The notes: generated by a model from the sequence alone, not told the origin. A stretch of DNA of 64,000 bases from Streptomyces lacrimifluminis (GCF_014646095.1 NZ_BMMU01000010.1:193886-257885), one strand, 5' to 3'. Shown: positions 32,390-41,152, counted from the first letter of the stretch. Numbers and translations are program-made.

Positions 32390-33697
32390 ATGGTCATCGT
32401 TTTTCTGCTCGTCGCGGTCGCCGCTCTGGTGGGGCTGCACTGGTACGTCTGGCGCCGCCTGGTGCGCGACACGACCGCCGGCCCCGGCCTCGCCCGCCGC
32501 GTCGGCACGGTGGTGTTCGTCGCCCTGCCCGTCCTGATGATCGGGGCCTTCGTCGCCGAGCGCGGCGGCGCGCCCTTCTGGCTCCAGCGCACGCTGGCCT
32601 GGCCGGGCTTCCTGTGGCTGGCCCTGTTCATGTACCTGGGGCTGGCCCTGATCGCGGGCGAGCTCGTACGGCCGTTGCTGCGGCGGTTCCTGGAGCGTCG
32701 CCGTCCGGCCGAGGCACCCGTACCGCCGGCCGTGCCCCTCCGGAGGACGGAGACCGTCCCGGTGGGAGCACCGGACACCCCGGAAGCCGCCACGGGCACT
32801 CCCGGCGCCCCTGGCACCCCGGACCTGCCGGACACCCTCGGCGCCCCGGATTCTCCCCGCCTCCTCGCCGCCCCCTCCCGGCGCCTCTTCGTCTCCCGTG
32901 TCGTGGCCGGCGCCGCCGCCGCGACCGCGGCCGGGACCGTCGGGTACGGCACGTACGGCGTCCTGCGCGGCCCCCGCGTGAAGCGCGTCACCGTGCCGCT
33001 GGCCAAACTCCCGCGCAGCGCCCACGGGTTCAGGATCGCGGTCGTCAGCGACATCCATCTCGGGCCCGTGCTCGGCCGCGGTTTCGCGCAGAAGGTCGTC
33101 GACACGATCAACTCCACCCAGCCCGATCTGATCGCGGTCGTCGGCGACCTGGTCGACGGCAGCGTCAAGGACCTCGGTCCGGCGGCGGCGCCCCTCGCTC
33201 AACTCAGGGCGCGGCACGGGGCGTTCTTCGTGACCGGGAACCACGAGTACTTCTCCGGCGCCGAACAGTGGGTCGAGGAGGTGCGGCGGCTCGGTATGCG
33301 CCCGCTGGAGAACGCGCGCGTCGAACTGCCCGCCTTCGACCTGGCCGGGGTCAACGACATCTCCGGTGAGAGCGAGGGCCAGGGCCCCGACTTCACCAAG
33401 GCGCTCGGCGACCGGGACACCTCGCGGGCGACCGTGCTGCTGGCCCACCAGCCGGTGCAGATCCACGACGCCGTCGACCACGGCGTCGACCTCCAGCTCT
33501 CCGGCCACACCCACGGCGGCCAGTTGTGGCCCGGCAACTTCGTCGCCGACCTCGCCAACCCCACGCTCGCGGGCCTGGAGCGGTACGGGGACACGCAGTT
33601 GTACGTCACCCGGGGCGCCGGCGCGTGGGGTCCGCCCACGCGGGTGGGGGCGCAGTCGGACATCACCGTGGTGGAACTGGCGTCCGCACAGGCTTGA
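32390..33697 (+). CDS. Membrane metallophosphoesterase (YkuE/YaeI-like)
   Basis: A 435-residue protein. Residues 1-110 hold about three membrane helices (VIVFLLVAVAALVGLHWYVW, GTVVFVALPVLMIGAFVAER, FLWLALFMYLGLALIAGELV). After a Pro/Thr-rich linker comes another hydrophobic, possibly twin-arginine-like segment (SRRLFVSRVVAGAAAATAAG). The calcineurin-type catalytic motifs follow: VVSDIHLGP, VVGDLVDGSVKD, GNHEYFSGAEQW, HQPVQIH and SGHTHGGQLWP, all intact. The catalytic domain is probably outside the membrane. It starts 16 bases after the SCO4848-like gene, so the two are co-transcribed. Confidence 0.92.
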   Translation: MVIVFLLVAVAALVGLHWYVWRRLVRDTTAGPGLARRVGTVVFVALPVLMIGAFVAERGGAPFWLQRTLAWPGFLWLALFMYLGLALIAGELVRPLLRRFLERRRPAEAPVPPAVPLRRTETVPVGAPDTPEAATGTPGAPGTPDLPDTLGAPDSPRLLAAPSRRLFVSRVVAGAAAATAAGTVGYGTYGVLRGPRVKRVTVPLAKLPRSAHGFRIAVVSDIHLGPVLGRGFAQKVVDTINSTQPDLIAVVGDLVDGSVKDLGPAAAPLAQLRARHGAFFVTGNHEYFSGAEQWVEEVRRLGMRPLENARVELPAFDLAGVNDISGESEGQGPDFTKALGDRDTSRATVLLAHQPVQIHDAVDHGVDLQLSGHTHGGQLWPGNFVADLANPTLAGLERYGDTQLYVTRGAGAWGPPTRVGAQSDITVVELASAQA

Positions 33698-33806
33698 TCA
33701 CCGTTTATGACAGCCGCAAACCGGCCGAGGCGGACTAGGTGACGCTGGGAGGGTACCCAACACAGCATCAGGTGTGCTGACGGTGTGGGCCGGGTGAGGA
33801 GCGGAC

Positions 33807-34208
33807 GTGTTGAGGCGCAACTCCTTCCGGCTTCCCCGGCATCCGGCGTCCGTCGAGCTCGCCCGGCGCCGGGTGCACGACCATCTGGCCGACTGGGGAC
33901 ACAGCACCGACGGCCCGGCGCTCACGGACGCCGTCCTGCTCGTCTCCGAGCTGGCGACCAACGTCGTACGCCACGGCCCCCTCCTGGAGCCGGAGTTCGA
34001 GGTCGCCGTCACGGCACTCGCCGACGGCTCCTGCCTCATAGAGGTCTCCGACGAGGGCACGACGGAACCTCGCCTCCACCCGTTGACGGACGGGGAGGAA
34101 CACGGCCGCGGCCTCCACCTGGTCGAGGACATCGCGGAGGCGTGGGGGGTGTGGAGCAGAGGCCGCCACGGGAAGACGGTCTGGGCACTGGTCACAACGC
34201 CCCCATAG
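33807..34208 (+). CDS. Stand-alone HATPase_c_2 (anti-sigma-type) ATP-binding protein
   Basis: A 133-residue GHKL-fold protein of the RsbW-like type common in Streptomyces. N box: DAVLLVSELATNVVRHGP near residue 45. G1 region: LIEVSDEGTTEP. G2: GRGLHLVEDIAEAWGV. The start is GTG at 33807 after GAGGAG at 33796-33801. The family includes anti-sigma kinases and many orphans that may bind or phosphorylate anti-anti-sigma partners; no partner is encoded next to it. Confidence 0.88.
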   Translation: MLRRNSFRLPRHPASVELARRRVHDHLADWGHSTDGPALTDAVLLVSELATNVVRHGPLLEPEFEVAVTALADGSCLIEVSDEGTTEPRLHPLTDGEEHGRGLHLVEDIAEAWGVWSRGRHGKTVWALVTTPP

Positions 34209-34232
34209 GCCGCCCCGCAGGGGTGTGCCCAT

Positions 34233-34300
34233 AGGGGCGCGGGGCCGTGTCGTTCTGCGGCTCCGCCGCGTGGGCGCGACCAGCCACAACGGACCGGCAG
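34233..34300 (+). repeat. Dispersed intergenic repeat, family B, copy 2
   Basis: GGCGCGGGGCCG...CTGCGGCTCCGCCGCG...GGCGCGACCAGCCACAACGGACC. It lies between the convergent HATPase and histidine-kinase genes. Confidence 0.8.
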
Positions 34301-34324
34301 ACAAAGGCACTCAGCAACGCCCGT

Positions 34325-35938
34325 TCACAAACACACAGCCCGCTCCGGCAAACTGACCGTCACCGCCAACCCCTCGCCGGCGGCGGTCCGCACCGAGACC
34401 TCCCCGCCGTGCGCCAGCACCACCCCCTGCACGATCGCCAGCCCCAACCCGCTCCCCGCCCCACCTCCCGCCCGGAAGAACCGGTCGAACATGCGCGCCG
34501 CGTCCTCCCGCGCCAGGCCGGGCCCCAGGTCCGCGACACACAGCCGTACGACACCGTCCGCCCGCTCCACACCGAGCCGCACCGGCACATCGGCGGACGT
34601 GTGCGTACGGACGTTGCCCACCAGGTTGCCCAGCACCTGTCTGAGCCCCGACTCGTCGGCCCGCACCAGGATCGCCCCGTCGGCGGCCACACTGATCGGC
34701 CGGTCCGGTTCCTGGATCCGCAGATCCTCCGCCGCGTCCCGCACCAGACGGCTCAAGTCGACGTTTCGCAAGCGCAGTTCGGGCTGCTGGTCGAGACGGG
34801 CGAGCGTCAGCAGCTCGTCCACCAGGCGTCCCATGCGATCCGCCTCGCCGTTCATCCGGTCCCAGGCGCGCCGCCGTTCCCGCGGGTCGGTCAGCATCCC
34901 CTTGTCGTACAGCTGGAGGTAGCCGCGGATCGCGGACAGCGGGGTGCGCAGTTCGTGCGAGGCGTCGGCGACGAACCGCCGCAGCTGGGCCGCGCTGCGC
35001 TCGCGGGTGCGGTACGCCGACTCGACCTGGTGGAGCATGGTGTTGAGGGCGATCCGCAGCTGTTCGACCTCAAGGGTGGCCTCGCGGCTGGACGGGACCC
35101 GCCGGGTGAGATCACCCTCGGCGATGGCCGTCGACGTCTCGACCATGTCCTCCAGGGGAGCCATCCGGCGGCTCACGCTGAACATCGTGAGCACGGCGAG
35201 CAGCGCGAGCAGCAGCGTCCCGACGGCGAGGTCGAGCTTCAGGGCCTTGCCGAGGACGTCGTGCAGGGCGTCCGTCGACGTGGCCAGGAGCACGGTCGCG
35301 CCGTCGGCGAGGTGGGCGGCGGTGACCCGGTAGGGGGCGTCCCGCACCCGGATGTCGTGGGGTTCGTCGTCGCGGGCGAGGGCGGCCGGGTCGGAGACGG
35401 CGGTGGCGAGGGCGCGCTGGTCGGCGGTGGCCTCCAAACCGGCGACGGACATGGCCCGCCCCTCCTCGCCGACGACCGCGAAGATGCCGTCGGACATGAG
35501 GGTGTCGGCGTTCGCGAGGCCGGTGTCGCCGGCGCCCGTGTCGGAGGCGCCCGCGTTCGCGGAGCCGGTGCTCGCGGAGCCGGTGTTCGAGGGGTCGGAC
35601 CCGGCCGAACCGCCGCCGCTGTCACCGGAGGCGTGCCGATACCTGTCGGTGAGGGCGGCGATCGCGCTCAGCGAGTCGATCTGTTCCAGCGTCAGCCGGG
35701 AGCCGCCGATCGAGTTCCGGGTGTTCATCAGCTGGTTGTCGACGCTGTCCAGCAGGTACAGCCGCATGCCCATCACGCTCACGGCGGTCGCCACGACGAT
35801 GCCGAGCGCCAGCAGCACCACGTTGGCCAGCGTGAGCTTGACACGCAGGGAGTGGATACCGCGCTCGCAGCGGAAGGTGCGGCACCATCCCGCCCCGAAG
35901 GCGCGCCCCCATCCCCTGCCGATCGCGAGGAGACTCAT
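34325..35938 (-). CDS. Sensor histidine kinase
   Basis: A 537-residue membrane kinase of a two-component system. TM1 is at about residues 36-58 (LANVVLLALGIVVATAVSVM), followed by an extracytoplasmic sensor of about 160 residues with a Ser/Thr/Gly/Asn-rich repetitive insert (TGSASTGSANAGASDTGAGD), TM2 at about 225-245, a HAMP domain, HisKA with the phospho-accepting histidine in DASHELRTPLSAIRGYL near residue 326, and a HATPase with RQVLGNLVGNVRTHT (N), DLGPGLARED (G1) and GSGLGLAIVQG (G2). The start overlaps the response-regulator stop by four bases (35935-35938). The pair is divergent from an MMPL transporter, a likely target. The signal is unknown. Confidence 0.92.
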   Translation of the reverse strand: MSLLAIGRGWGRAFGAGWCRTFRCERGIHSLRVKLTLANVVLLALGIVVATAVSVMGMRLYLLDSVDNQLMNTRNSIGGSRLTLEQIDSLSAIAALTDRYRHASGDSGGGSAGSDPSNTGSASTGSANAGASDTGAGDTGLANADTLMSDGIFAVVGEEGRAMSVAGLEATADQRALATAVSDPAALARDDEPHDIRVRDAPYRVTAAHLADGATVLLATSTDALHDVLGKALKLDLAVGTLLLALLAVLTMFSVSRRMAPLEDMVETSTAIAEGDLTRRVPSSREATLEVEQLRIALNTMLHQVESAYRTRERSAAQLRRFVADASHELRTPLSAIRGYLQLYDKGMLTDPRERRRAWDRMNGEADRMGRLVDELLTLARLDQQPELRLRNVDLSRLVRDAAEDLRIQEPDRPISVAADGAILVRADESGLRQVLGNLVGNVRTHTSADVPVRLGVERADGVVRLCVADLGPGLAREDAARMFDRFFRAGGGAGSGLGLAIVQGVVLAHGGEVSVRTAAGEGLAVTVSLPERAVCL

Positions 35939-36687
35939 GCCAGCCCGTATCCGACACCGCGCCGGGTGGTGATCACAGGCGGTCCGAGCGCGTCGAGCTT
36001 GCGCCGCAGATAGCTGATGTACGTCTCGACGACCGTCGATTCGGGAGGCGTGTGCTCGTACTGCCAGACATGCCGCAGGAGTTGCTCCTTGGGTACGATC
36101 CGGCCGCCGTTGCGCACCAGGAACCGCAGCAGCGCGTACTCCGTCGGAGTCAGCTCTACGGTGCCGCCCGCGCGGTGCACGCTGTACGTCGACTCGTCCA
36201 GCTCCAGGTCGCCGTAGCGCAGCGGGGGCCGCTGGGGCAGCATGTCGGCGGGCCGGGTCCGCCGCAGTACGGCGGTGATCCGTGCGACCACCTCATCGAT
36301 GTTGAACGGCTTGGTGATGTAGTCGTCGCCGAACTGCAGGGCGCCGACGATCTCGCCCGGCGCGTCCCGCGCGGTCAGGAAGACGAGGGCCAACTCGGGC
36401 CTGCGGTCGCGCAGTTCACGCCCCAGGGCCCGGCCGTCGCCGTCCGGGAGCATGATGTCGAGCAGTGCGACGTCCGGGCGGGTGCGCCCGGCGAGCGTGA
36501 GCGCCTCACGGACGGTGCCCGCGACCATCACCTCGAAGCGGTGGTAGCGCAGGGCGATGGCGAGGACGTCCGCGATGCTCGGTTCGTCCTCCACCACCAG
36601 CACGGTGCCCGTGCCCGTGCCCGTACCCGCACCCGTGACCGTGACCGTACGTGTGGTTGTGCTCGTCCCTGTGCCCGGAACCGTCAT
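35935..36687 (-). CDS. OmpR-family response regulator
   Basis: A 250-residue regulator: receiver domain from about residue 28 (VLVVEDEPSIADVLAIALRY), phospho-acceptor Asp in DVALLDIMLPDGDG near residue 77, Thr in VFLTARDAPGEI, Lys in DYITKPFNIDEV, and a winged-helix output domain (LTPTEYALLRFLVRNGGRIV, SYLRRKLDALGPPVITTRRG). Residues 1-27 are a Thr/Gly/Val low-complexity leader coded by hexanucleotide repeats at 36605-36652; a start further in cannot be excluded. It is coupled to the kinase gene. Confidence 0.92.
   Translation of the reverse strand: MTVPGTGTSTTTRTVTVTGAGTGTGTGTVLVVEDEPSIADVLAIALRYHRFEVMVAGTVREALTLAGRTRPDVALLDIMLPDGDGRALGRELRDRRPELALVFLTARDAPGEIVGALQFGDDYITKPFNIDEVVARITAVLRRTRPADMLPQRPPLRYGDLELDESTYSVHRAGGTVELTPTEYALLRFLVRNGGRIVPKEQLLRHVWQYEHTPPESTVVETYISYLRRKLDALGPPVITTRRGVGYGLA
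36605..36652. repeat. Hexanucleotide repeat in the response-regulator N-terminus
   Basis: Eight consecutive hexamers of the type GTGCCC, starting with three perfect copies and then GTACCC, GCACCC, GTGACC, GTGACC and GTACGT. On the coding (minus) strand they give Thr/Gly/Val dipeptide repeats. The period of six keeps the frame whatever the copy number. Confidence 0.8.
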
Positions 36688-36853
36688 ACCCCCAGTATCG
36701 GCGGGGCCACCGACAGCCGGACCCGGTTCGTGCTTTGGAGTTCCTTGAGAGTCATGGCCGGCTCATGCCCGCCTCCGCTCCCGCCCCTGATCCTGTTGCC
36801 AGGACCTGGGGGACCAACCGACCGAACGACCTGACGAACAAGGGGTGTTGAGC

Positions 36854-39292
36854 GTGGCGGCATTGGCTCGGTGGTGCTATCGGCACCGGCTGGTGGTCCT
36901 GTTGATATGGGTGGGGACCGTGTTCGGACTGGGCTTCGCGGGCTCCGCCGCGGGCACGGACTACGCGAACAGCTTCTCCCTCCCCAACACGGACTCGACG
37001 CGTGCGTACGACCTGATGGAGGAGGCCTTCCCGCAGTCCTCGGGCGACACCGACACGGTCGTGTGGAAGGTCGACGACGGCACGGTACGGGACGAGTCGG
37101 TACGGTCCCGGATCGAACCGGAACTGGCGGAGATCGCGAAGATGGCGGGGGTCGGCGAGGTCACCAGCCCGTACGCCTCCGGCGGCGCGGCCCAGATCAG
37201 CGAGAACGGGCGGATCGCCTACGCCCAGATCACCTTCACCGAGCAGGCCAACGGGGTGCCCAAGGCGACGATCGAGGACGTTGTCGGCACCGCCCAGGCA
37301 GCCGAACGCGACGGACTTCAGGTCGAGTTGGGCGGCCAGGCGATCGCCAGGACTGAGGAAGCGCCCACCGGCATCGCCGAGATGGTGGGTATCCTGGCCG
37401 CGTCGGTCGTCCTGTTCCTCGCCTTCGGCTCCTTCTTCGCGATGCTGCTGCCGCTCGTCGTGGCGATCGCGGCCCTCGGCACCGGCCTGATGGCCACCTC
37501 CCTCCTCAGCCATGTCACGGACGTCCCCGAAGTCGCCCCGCTGCTCGGCTCGTTGATCGGTCTGGGCGTCGGCATCGACTACGCGCTGTTCATCGTCACC
37601 CGGCACCGCCGGGGCATCCTGCGTGGCATGAAGCCCGAGGAGGCGGCGGTGACGGCGCTCAACACCTCGGGCCGAGCCGTGCTGTTCGCGGGCGGCACGG
37701 TGTGCATCGCGCTCGCCGGGATGCTCGTGATGAACATGCGCTTCCTGGACGGCGTGGTCATCGCGACCTCCCTGACGGTCGTCCTGAGCGTCCTCGCCGC
37801 GACGACCCTCCTCCCGGCGCTCCTCGGCCTCCTCGGCATGCGTGTCCTCAGCCGCAGGCAGCGCCGCCGACTTGCCTCGACGGGACCGGAACCGGCGGAG
37901 GCGAGCGGGCTGGCCGCGCGCTGGTCCTCGTACGTCGAAAGGCGCCCGCGCTCCACGGCGGCGATGGCCCTGGTGGCGATGCTCATCCTGGCGCTCCCCG
38001 TCCTGTCCATCCGGCTCGGCGCGACCGACCAGGGCAACCACCAGGAGTCGACGACCACCCGGCAGGCGTACGACCTGCTGGCGGAGGGCTTCGGCCCCGG
38101 CTTCAACGGCCCCCTCCAGGTGGTGGTGGCCAAGGGTGACGCGAACGCGCTGGTCTCGACGATCCGTACGACGGAGGGCGTGGCGCAGGCAGCGGCGGCG
38201 CCCCCGTCCCAGGGGATCACGGTGATCCAGGTGGTCCCGACCACCTCTCCCCAGTCGGAGCACACGGACCAGTTGATCGACCGTCTGCGTGACGAGGTCA
38301 TCCCGGCCTCGGGGGTCGAGGCGCACGTCGGCGGGGTGACGGCGATCTTCAAGGACTTCGCGGCGGTGACGAGCGACCGCCTGCCGTACTTCGTGGCGGC
38401 GATCATCCTGCTGGGCTTCCTGTTGTTGCTGGTGGCGTTCCGCTCCCTCGTCGTCCCGCTGACCGCCGCGCTGATGAACCTGATCGCGGCGGCGGCCTCC
38501 TTCGGCGTCCTGGTCGCGATCTTCCAGTGGGGCTGGGGCACGGAGTTGCTCGGCGTCGGCAAGGAGGGCCCGATCACGGCGTTCCTCCCCGTCATCATGC
38601 TCTCCCTCCTCTTCGGCCTCTCGATGGACTACCAGGTGTTCCTGGTGAGCCGGATGCACGAGGAGTGGGTCCACACGAAGGACAACGCACGGGCGGTCCG
38701 CGTCGGCCTCGCGGAGACGAGCAGGGTCATCAACTGCGCGGCCCTGATCATGATCTGCGTCTTCTCGGCCTTCGTCCTGAGCGGCGACCTGGAGGGCGCG
38801 ATGGCGGGCATCGGCCTCGCGGCGGCGGTGGCGCTGGACGCGTTCATCCTCCGTACGGCCCTGGTGCCGGCCGCGATGCACCTGCTCGGCAACTCCAACT
38901 GGTGGCTGCCGGCGGGCCTGGAGAAGCGTCTGCCGCATCTGGCGGTGGAACCGAAGGAGGATCCGGAGACAGCGGAACCCGACCGGTCGGCGGGCGGCGC
39001 CTCGGTGGTCCACGGTTTCGTCCGTGACACGGAGGGCGCGCCGGTCGAGGACGCGTCGGTGACCCTCCTGACGAAGGGCGGACGCCAACTGGACCGGGTC
39101 ACGTCCCTGGCGGACGGCTCGTACATCCTCTCCGTCCCGGCCCCGGGGGCGTACCTGCTGGCGGCGACAGCGGTCTCGTACGGCTCCCGGGCACGACAGG
39201 TGACGGTGGAGAACGGCCCGCTGGTGTACGACGTGGAGCTGCCGGAGGCGTCGGCGGACGAAGCGGAGGAGGCGGCGGACGCGGTGACCTGA
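36854..39292 (+). CDS. MMPL-family transporter with C-terminal carboxypeptidase-regulatory-like domain
   Basis: An RND-type membrane protein of 812 residues with two halves. Each half has one helix, a large extracytoplasmic domain and five or six helices (for example TGIAEMVGILAASVVLFLAF, YFVAAIILLGFLLLLVAFRS). The proton-relay motifs GIDYALFIVTRHR and SMDYQVFLVSRMHEEW are present. After about residue 715 there is an extra domain of about 90 residues (VVHGFVRDTEGAPVEDASVT, ADGSYILSVPAPGAYLLAAT) that looks like a CarboxypepD_reg/Cna-B-like beta-sandwich, unusual for MMPL proteins. The GTG at 36854 follows AAGGGG by 8 bases; GTG 36845 and TTG 36848 are alternatives. It is divergent from the two-component system, with a TetR gene convergent downstream. 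Confidence 0.92.
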   Translation: MAALARWCYRHRLVVLLIWVGTVFGLGFAGSAAGTDYANSFSLPNTDSTRAYDLMEEAFPQSSGDTDTVVWKVDDGTVRDESVRSRIEPELAEIAKMAGVGEVTSPYASGGAAQISENGRIAYAQITFTEQANGVPKATIEDVVGTAQAAERDGLQVELGGQAIARTEEAPTGIAEMVGILAASVVLFLAFGSFFAMLLPLVVAIAALGTGLMATSLLSHVTDVPEVAPLLGSLIGLGVGIDYALFIVTRHRRGILRGMKPEEAAVTALNTSGRAVLFAGGTVCIALAGMLVMNMRFLDGVVIATSLTVVLSVLAATTLLPALLGLLGMRVLSRRQRRRLASTGPEPAEASGLAARWSSYVERRPRSTAAMALVAMLILALPVLSIRLGATDQGNHQESTTTRQAYDLLAEGFGPGFNGPLQVVVAKGDANALVSTIRTTEGVAQAAAAPPSQGITVIQVVPTTSPQSEHTDQLIDRLRDEVIPASGVEAHVGGVTAIFKDFAAVTSDRLPYFVAAIILLGFLLLLVAFRSLVVPLTAALMNLIAAAASFGVLVAIFQWGWGTELLGVGKEGPITAFLPVIMLSLLFGLSMDYQVFLVSRMHEEWVHTKDNARAVRVGLAETSRVINCAALIMICVFSAFVLSGDLEGAMAGIGLAAAVALDAFILRTALVPAAMHLLGNSNWWLPAGLEKRLPHLAVEPKEDPETAEPDRSAGGASVVHGFVRDTEGAPVEDASVTLLTKGGRQLDRVTSLADGSYILSVPAPGAYLLAATAVSYGSRARQVTVENGPLVYDVELPEASADEAEEAADAVT

Positions 39293-39304
39293 CGCCCCTG
39301 CCGC

Positions 39305-40087
39305 TCACTTGGCCTGTTCGCCCTTCCCGGGGTTCTCTCGTTCCTCGGGAAGGGCGTTGGTCATCCCCGGCAGGAAGTCACTGAACAGGTCGTGGACTTC
39401 ACGGACGAGCGGACGCAGTATCCGGAAGCGGGCCAGAGCCACCCCGCGTGCGGTGAGGCGGGCGCCACGCCCGGCGAGCCGGTAGGTGCGCTCACGGCCC
39501 TCCGAACGGTCGTAGATCCAGTACATGACCATGCCCATCTGGGACAGCCACATCAACTCGGGCAGCACGTCCCGGAGTTCCTCCGGAACCTTGGCCTTCG
39601 AACCCGCGAGTACTTCCTTGTGTACGTCGATGGCCTGCACGCGGGCGTGCTCCGACTCGGGCGAGAAGGGGCTGAGCGGACTGTTCGGGTCGGCTGCGGT
39701 CTTGAAGAACTGCACGGCGAACTCGTGGTAGGGAGCGGCAACATCGAGCCAGGCCCGGTGCACCCCGGCCAGCCGGGCCTCCAACTCGGTCTCCCGGTCC
39801 AGGACTTCGCGCGCGACCACCTGGTACTCGCGGGCGAGCTGGTCGTAGAAGCCCTGGATCAGGTGTTCCTTGCCGGCGAAGTAGTAGTACGCGTTGCCGA
39901 CGGAGACCCCGGCCTCCTGGGCGATGGCCCGCATGGTCGTCTTGTCGTACCCCCGCTCCTTGAACAGCCGCATGGCCGTCTCCAGGATCAGCGCACGGGT
40001 CTGCTCACTCTTGGCGGGAGCAGGGGCAGAGGGCTCAGAGGACTCGGCGGACTCGGAGGATTCGGGGCTGTCTTTCGCTGCTGACAC
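39305..40087 (-). CDS. TetR-family transcriptional regulator
   Basis: A 260-residue repressor-type protein. After a Ser/Glu/Ala-rich leader of about 25 residues, the HTH occupies residues about 28-75 (QTRALILETAMRLFKERGYD, TTMRAIAQEAGVSVGNAYYY). The all-helical ligand domain follows, with QFFKTAADPNSPLSPFSPES and WLSQMGMVMYWIYDRSEGRE, a subfamily often seen in Streptomyces. It is the last gene of a minus-strand trio whose promoter region carries two palindromes (41093-41152), so it may repress its own operon. It also lies 12 bases from the end of the MMPL gene. Confidence 0.92.
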   Translation of the reverse strand: MSAAKDSPESSESAESSEPSAPAPAKSEQTRALILETAMRLFKERGYDKTTMRAIAQEAGVSVGNAYYYFAGKEHLIQGFYDQLAREYQVVAREVLDRETELEARLAGVHRAWLDVAAPYHEFAVQFFKTAADPNSPLSPFSPESEHARVQAIDVHKEVLAGSKAKVPEELRDVLPELMWLSQMGMVMYWIYDRSEGRERTYRLAGRGARLTARGVALARFRILRPLVREVHDLFSDFLPGMTNALPEERENPGKGEQAK

Positions 40088-40096
40088 GGAAGGAGC

Positions 40097-40645
40097 CTAA
40101 CCAGTGGAGCAGGCGCCGCTGTCACAGCCGGGTGCGGTGCCGGGTGGCGTGTGGCTCCAGCCGAAGCGCGGGTCGTACGACCATCCGTCGGCCCGCCGGT
40201 ACACCGGACGGCCACCCCTGTCGGTACCCCAGTGGCTCCCGCGCCACTTGGCGGCGGCGAGAACGGCACCCTTGGCGAGCCGGGCCCCGGCAGGCGTGGC
40301 GAACCGATGGGCGAGCGGCCGGTGCTCACGCAACGCCCACAGCACGACGACCCAGGCACCGGTGCCGCGGTAGACCTGCCCGGCGTCCCCGACGACGGTG
40401 ATGTCGTCGAGGGTGGCGGCGTGATCGAGGCCGGGAAAGAGCGCCCGCGCCTGCCCGGACCCCGCCGGAACCATGTCCAGCGGCACCAACTGGGGCTGCC
40501 GTTCGAGCCAGCCGCGCACGAAGGTGCACAGGGCGCAGTCGGCGTCGTACAGGACGGTGAGCCGGCGGACCGGAACGCCCCCCGTGGCGTCCCGGTCCGC
40601 GCGGGCGGTGGTGTCCCCCGACCCCACCGCGTTCAGGTGGCTCAT
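40097..40645 (-). CDS. DCC-family (DUF393) thiol-disulfide oxidoreductase-like protein
   Basis: A 182-residue protein with the signature LTVLYDADCALCTFVRGWLE near residue 30, giving the DxxCxxC of the DCC family, and APRH-like context later (LREHRPLAHRFATP). The C-terminus has another cysteine pair (GCDSGACSTG). The ATG at 40645 is used; a GTG at 40654 would give a 4-base overlap with the upstream stop and is nearly as good. Family members are redox proteins of mostly unknown partners. It is 9 bases before the TetR gene in the same operon. Confidence 0.85.
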   Translation of the reverse strand: MSHLNAVGSGDTTARADRDATGGVPVRRLTVLYDADCALCTFVRGWLERQPQLVPLDMVPAGSGQARALFPGLDHAATLDDITVVGDAGQVYRGTGAWVVVLWALREHRPLAHRFATPAGARLAKGAVLAAAKWRGSHWGTDRGGRPVYRRADGWSYDPRFGWSHTPPGTAPGCDSGACSTG

Positions 40646-40650
40646 CGCGG

Positions 40651-41058
40651 TCACGCCCCGGCCGTGGGGGCGACCCAGCCCTGCGGCGCGACGGGCGGCA
40701 CCTGCTCCCGCTCCATGACACCCCGCCGACGGATCTTGCTGAGAACGAACACGTTGGCGAGATGCATGACGCCGAGCACCAGCAGCACCACACCGAGCTT
40801 GGTCGAGAGCGCCTCGAAGACCTCCCGGGTACTGGCGATGTCCCCGTCGCCGCTCAGATAGAGGGCCACGAACCCGAGGTTGACGAGATAGAACCCGACG
40901 ACCAGCAGATGGTTGACGGCCTCGGCGAGCTTCTCGTTCCCCCGCAGTACATCGGCGAGGAAGACCCGCCCGTTGCTGCTGAGAGTCCGCGCGACCCAGA
41001 CGGTCAGCGCGACGCTGACCAGCAGGTAGATGACGTATGCGACGACTGTGAGGTCCAT
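40651..41058 (-). CDS. Hypothetical small membrane protein
   Basis: A 135-residue protein with three hydrophobic helices (AYVIYLLVSVALTVWVARTL, NHLLVVGFYLVNLGFVALYL, KLGVVLLVLGVMHLANVFVL). Between the first two is RVFLADVLRGNEKLAEAVNH. The ATG at 41058 lies 7 bases after AAGGA; an in-frame ATG at 41106 overlaps a palindrome and is rejected. It is the first gene of the trio with DCC and TetR, directly behind the paired operators. No known function. Confidence 0.75.
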   Translation of the reverse strand: MDLTVVAYVIYLLVSVALTVWVARTLSSNGRVFLADVLRGNEKLAEAVNHLLVVGFYLVNLGFVALYLSGDGDIASTREVFEALSTKLGVVLLVLGVMHLANVFVLSKIRRRGVMEREQVPPVAPQGWVAPTAGA

Positions 41059-41092
41059 GTCTTCGTCCTTGTCCCCGAGCACCCTGAACGGC

Positions 41093-41152
41093 TTGAACGC
41101 GTTCAAAAGTTCTGATGAGGGAGACTGTAGACCTGTTTTTGAACACGTTCAA
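41093..41152. promoter_or_regulatory. Two TTGAAC-N2-GTTCAA palindromes (candidate TetR operators)
   Basis: TTGAACGCGTTCAA at 41093-41106 and TTGAACACGTTCAA at 41139-41152 share identical 6-bp arms; their centres are 46 bp apart. They sit between the DCC/TetR operon (minus) and the Uma2 remnant (plus). The TetR encoded two genes downstream is the obvious candidate binder. Confidence 0.75.

Noticed and set aside
36752..39088. 778-codon open frame on the minus strand opposite the MMPL gene
   Set aside because: Arg/His/Gln/Asp-rich, no family motifs, and exactly antisense to a well-supported transporter; a high-GC shadow.
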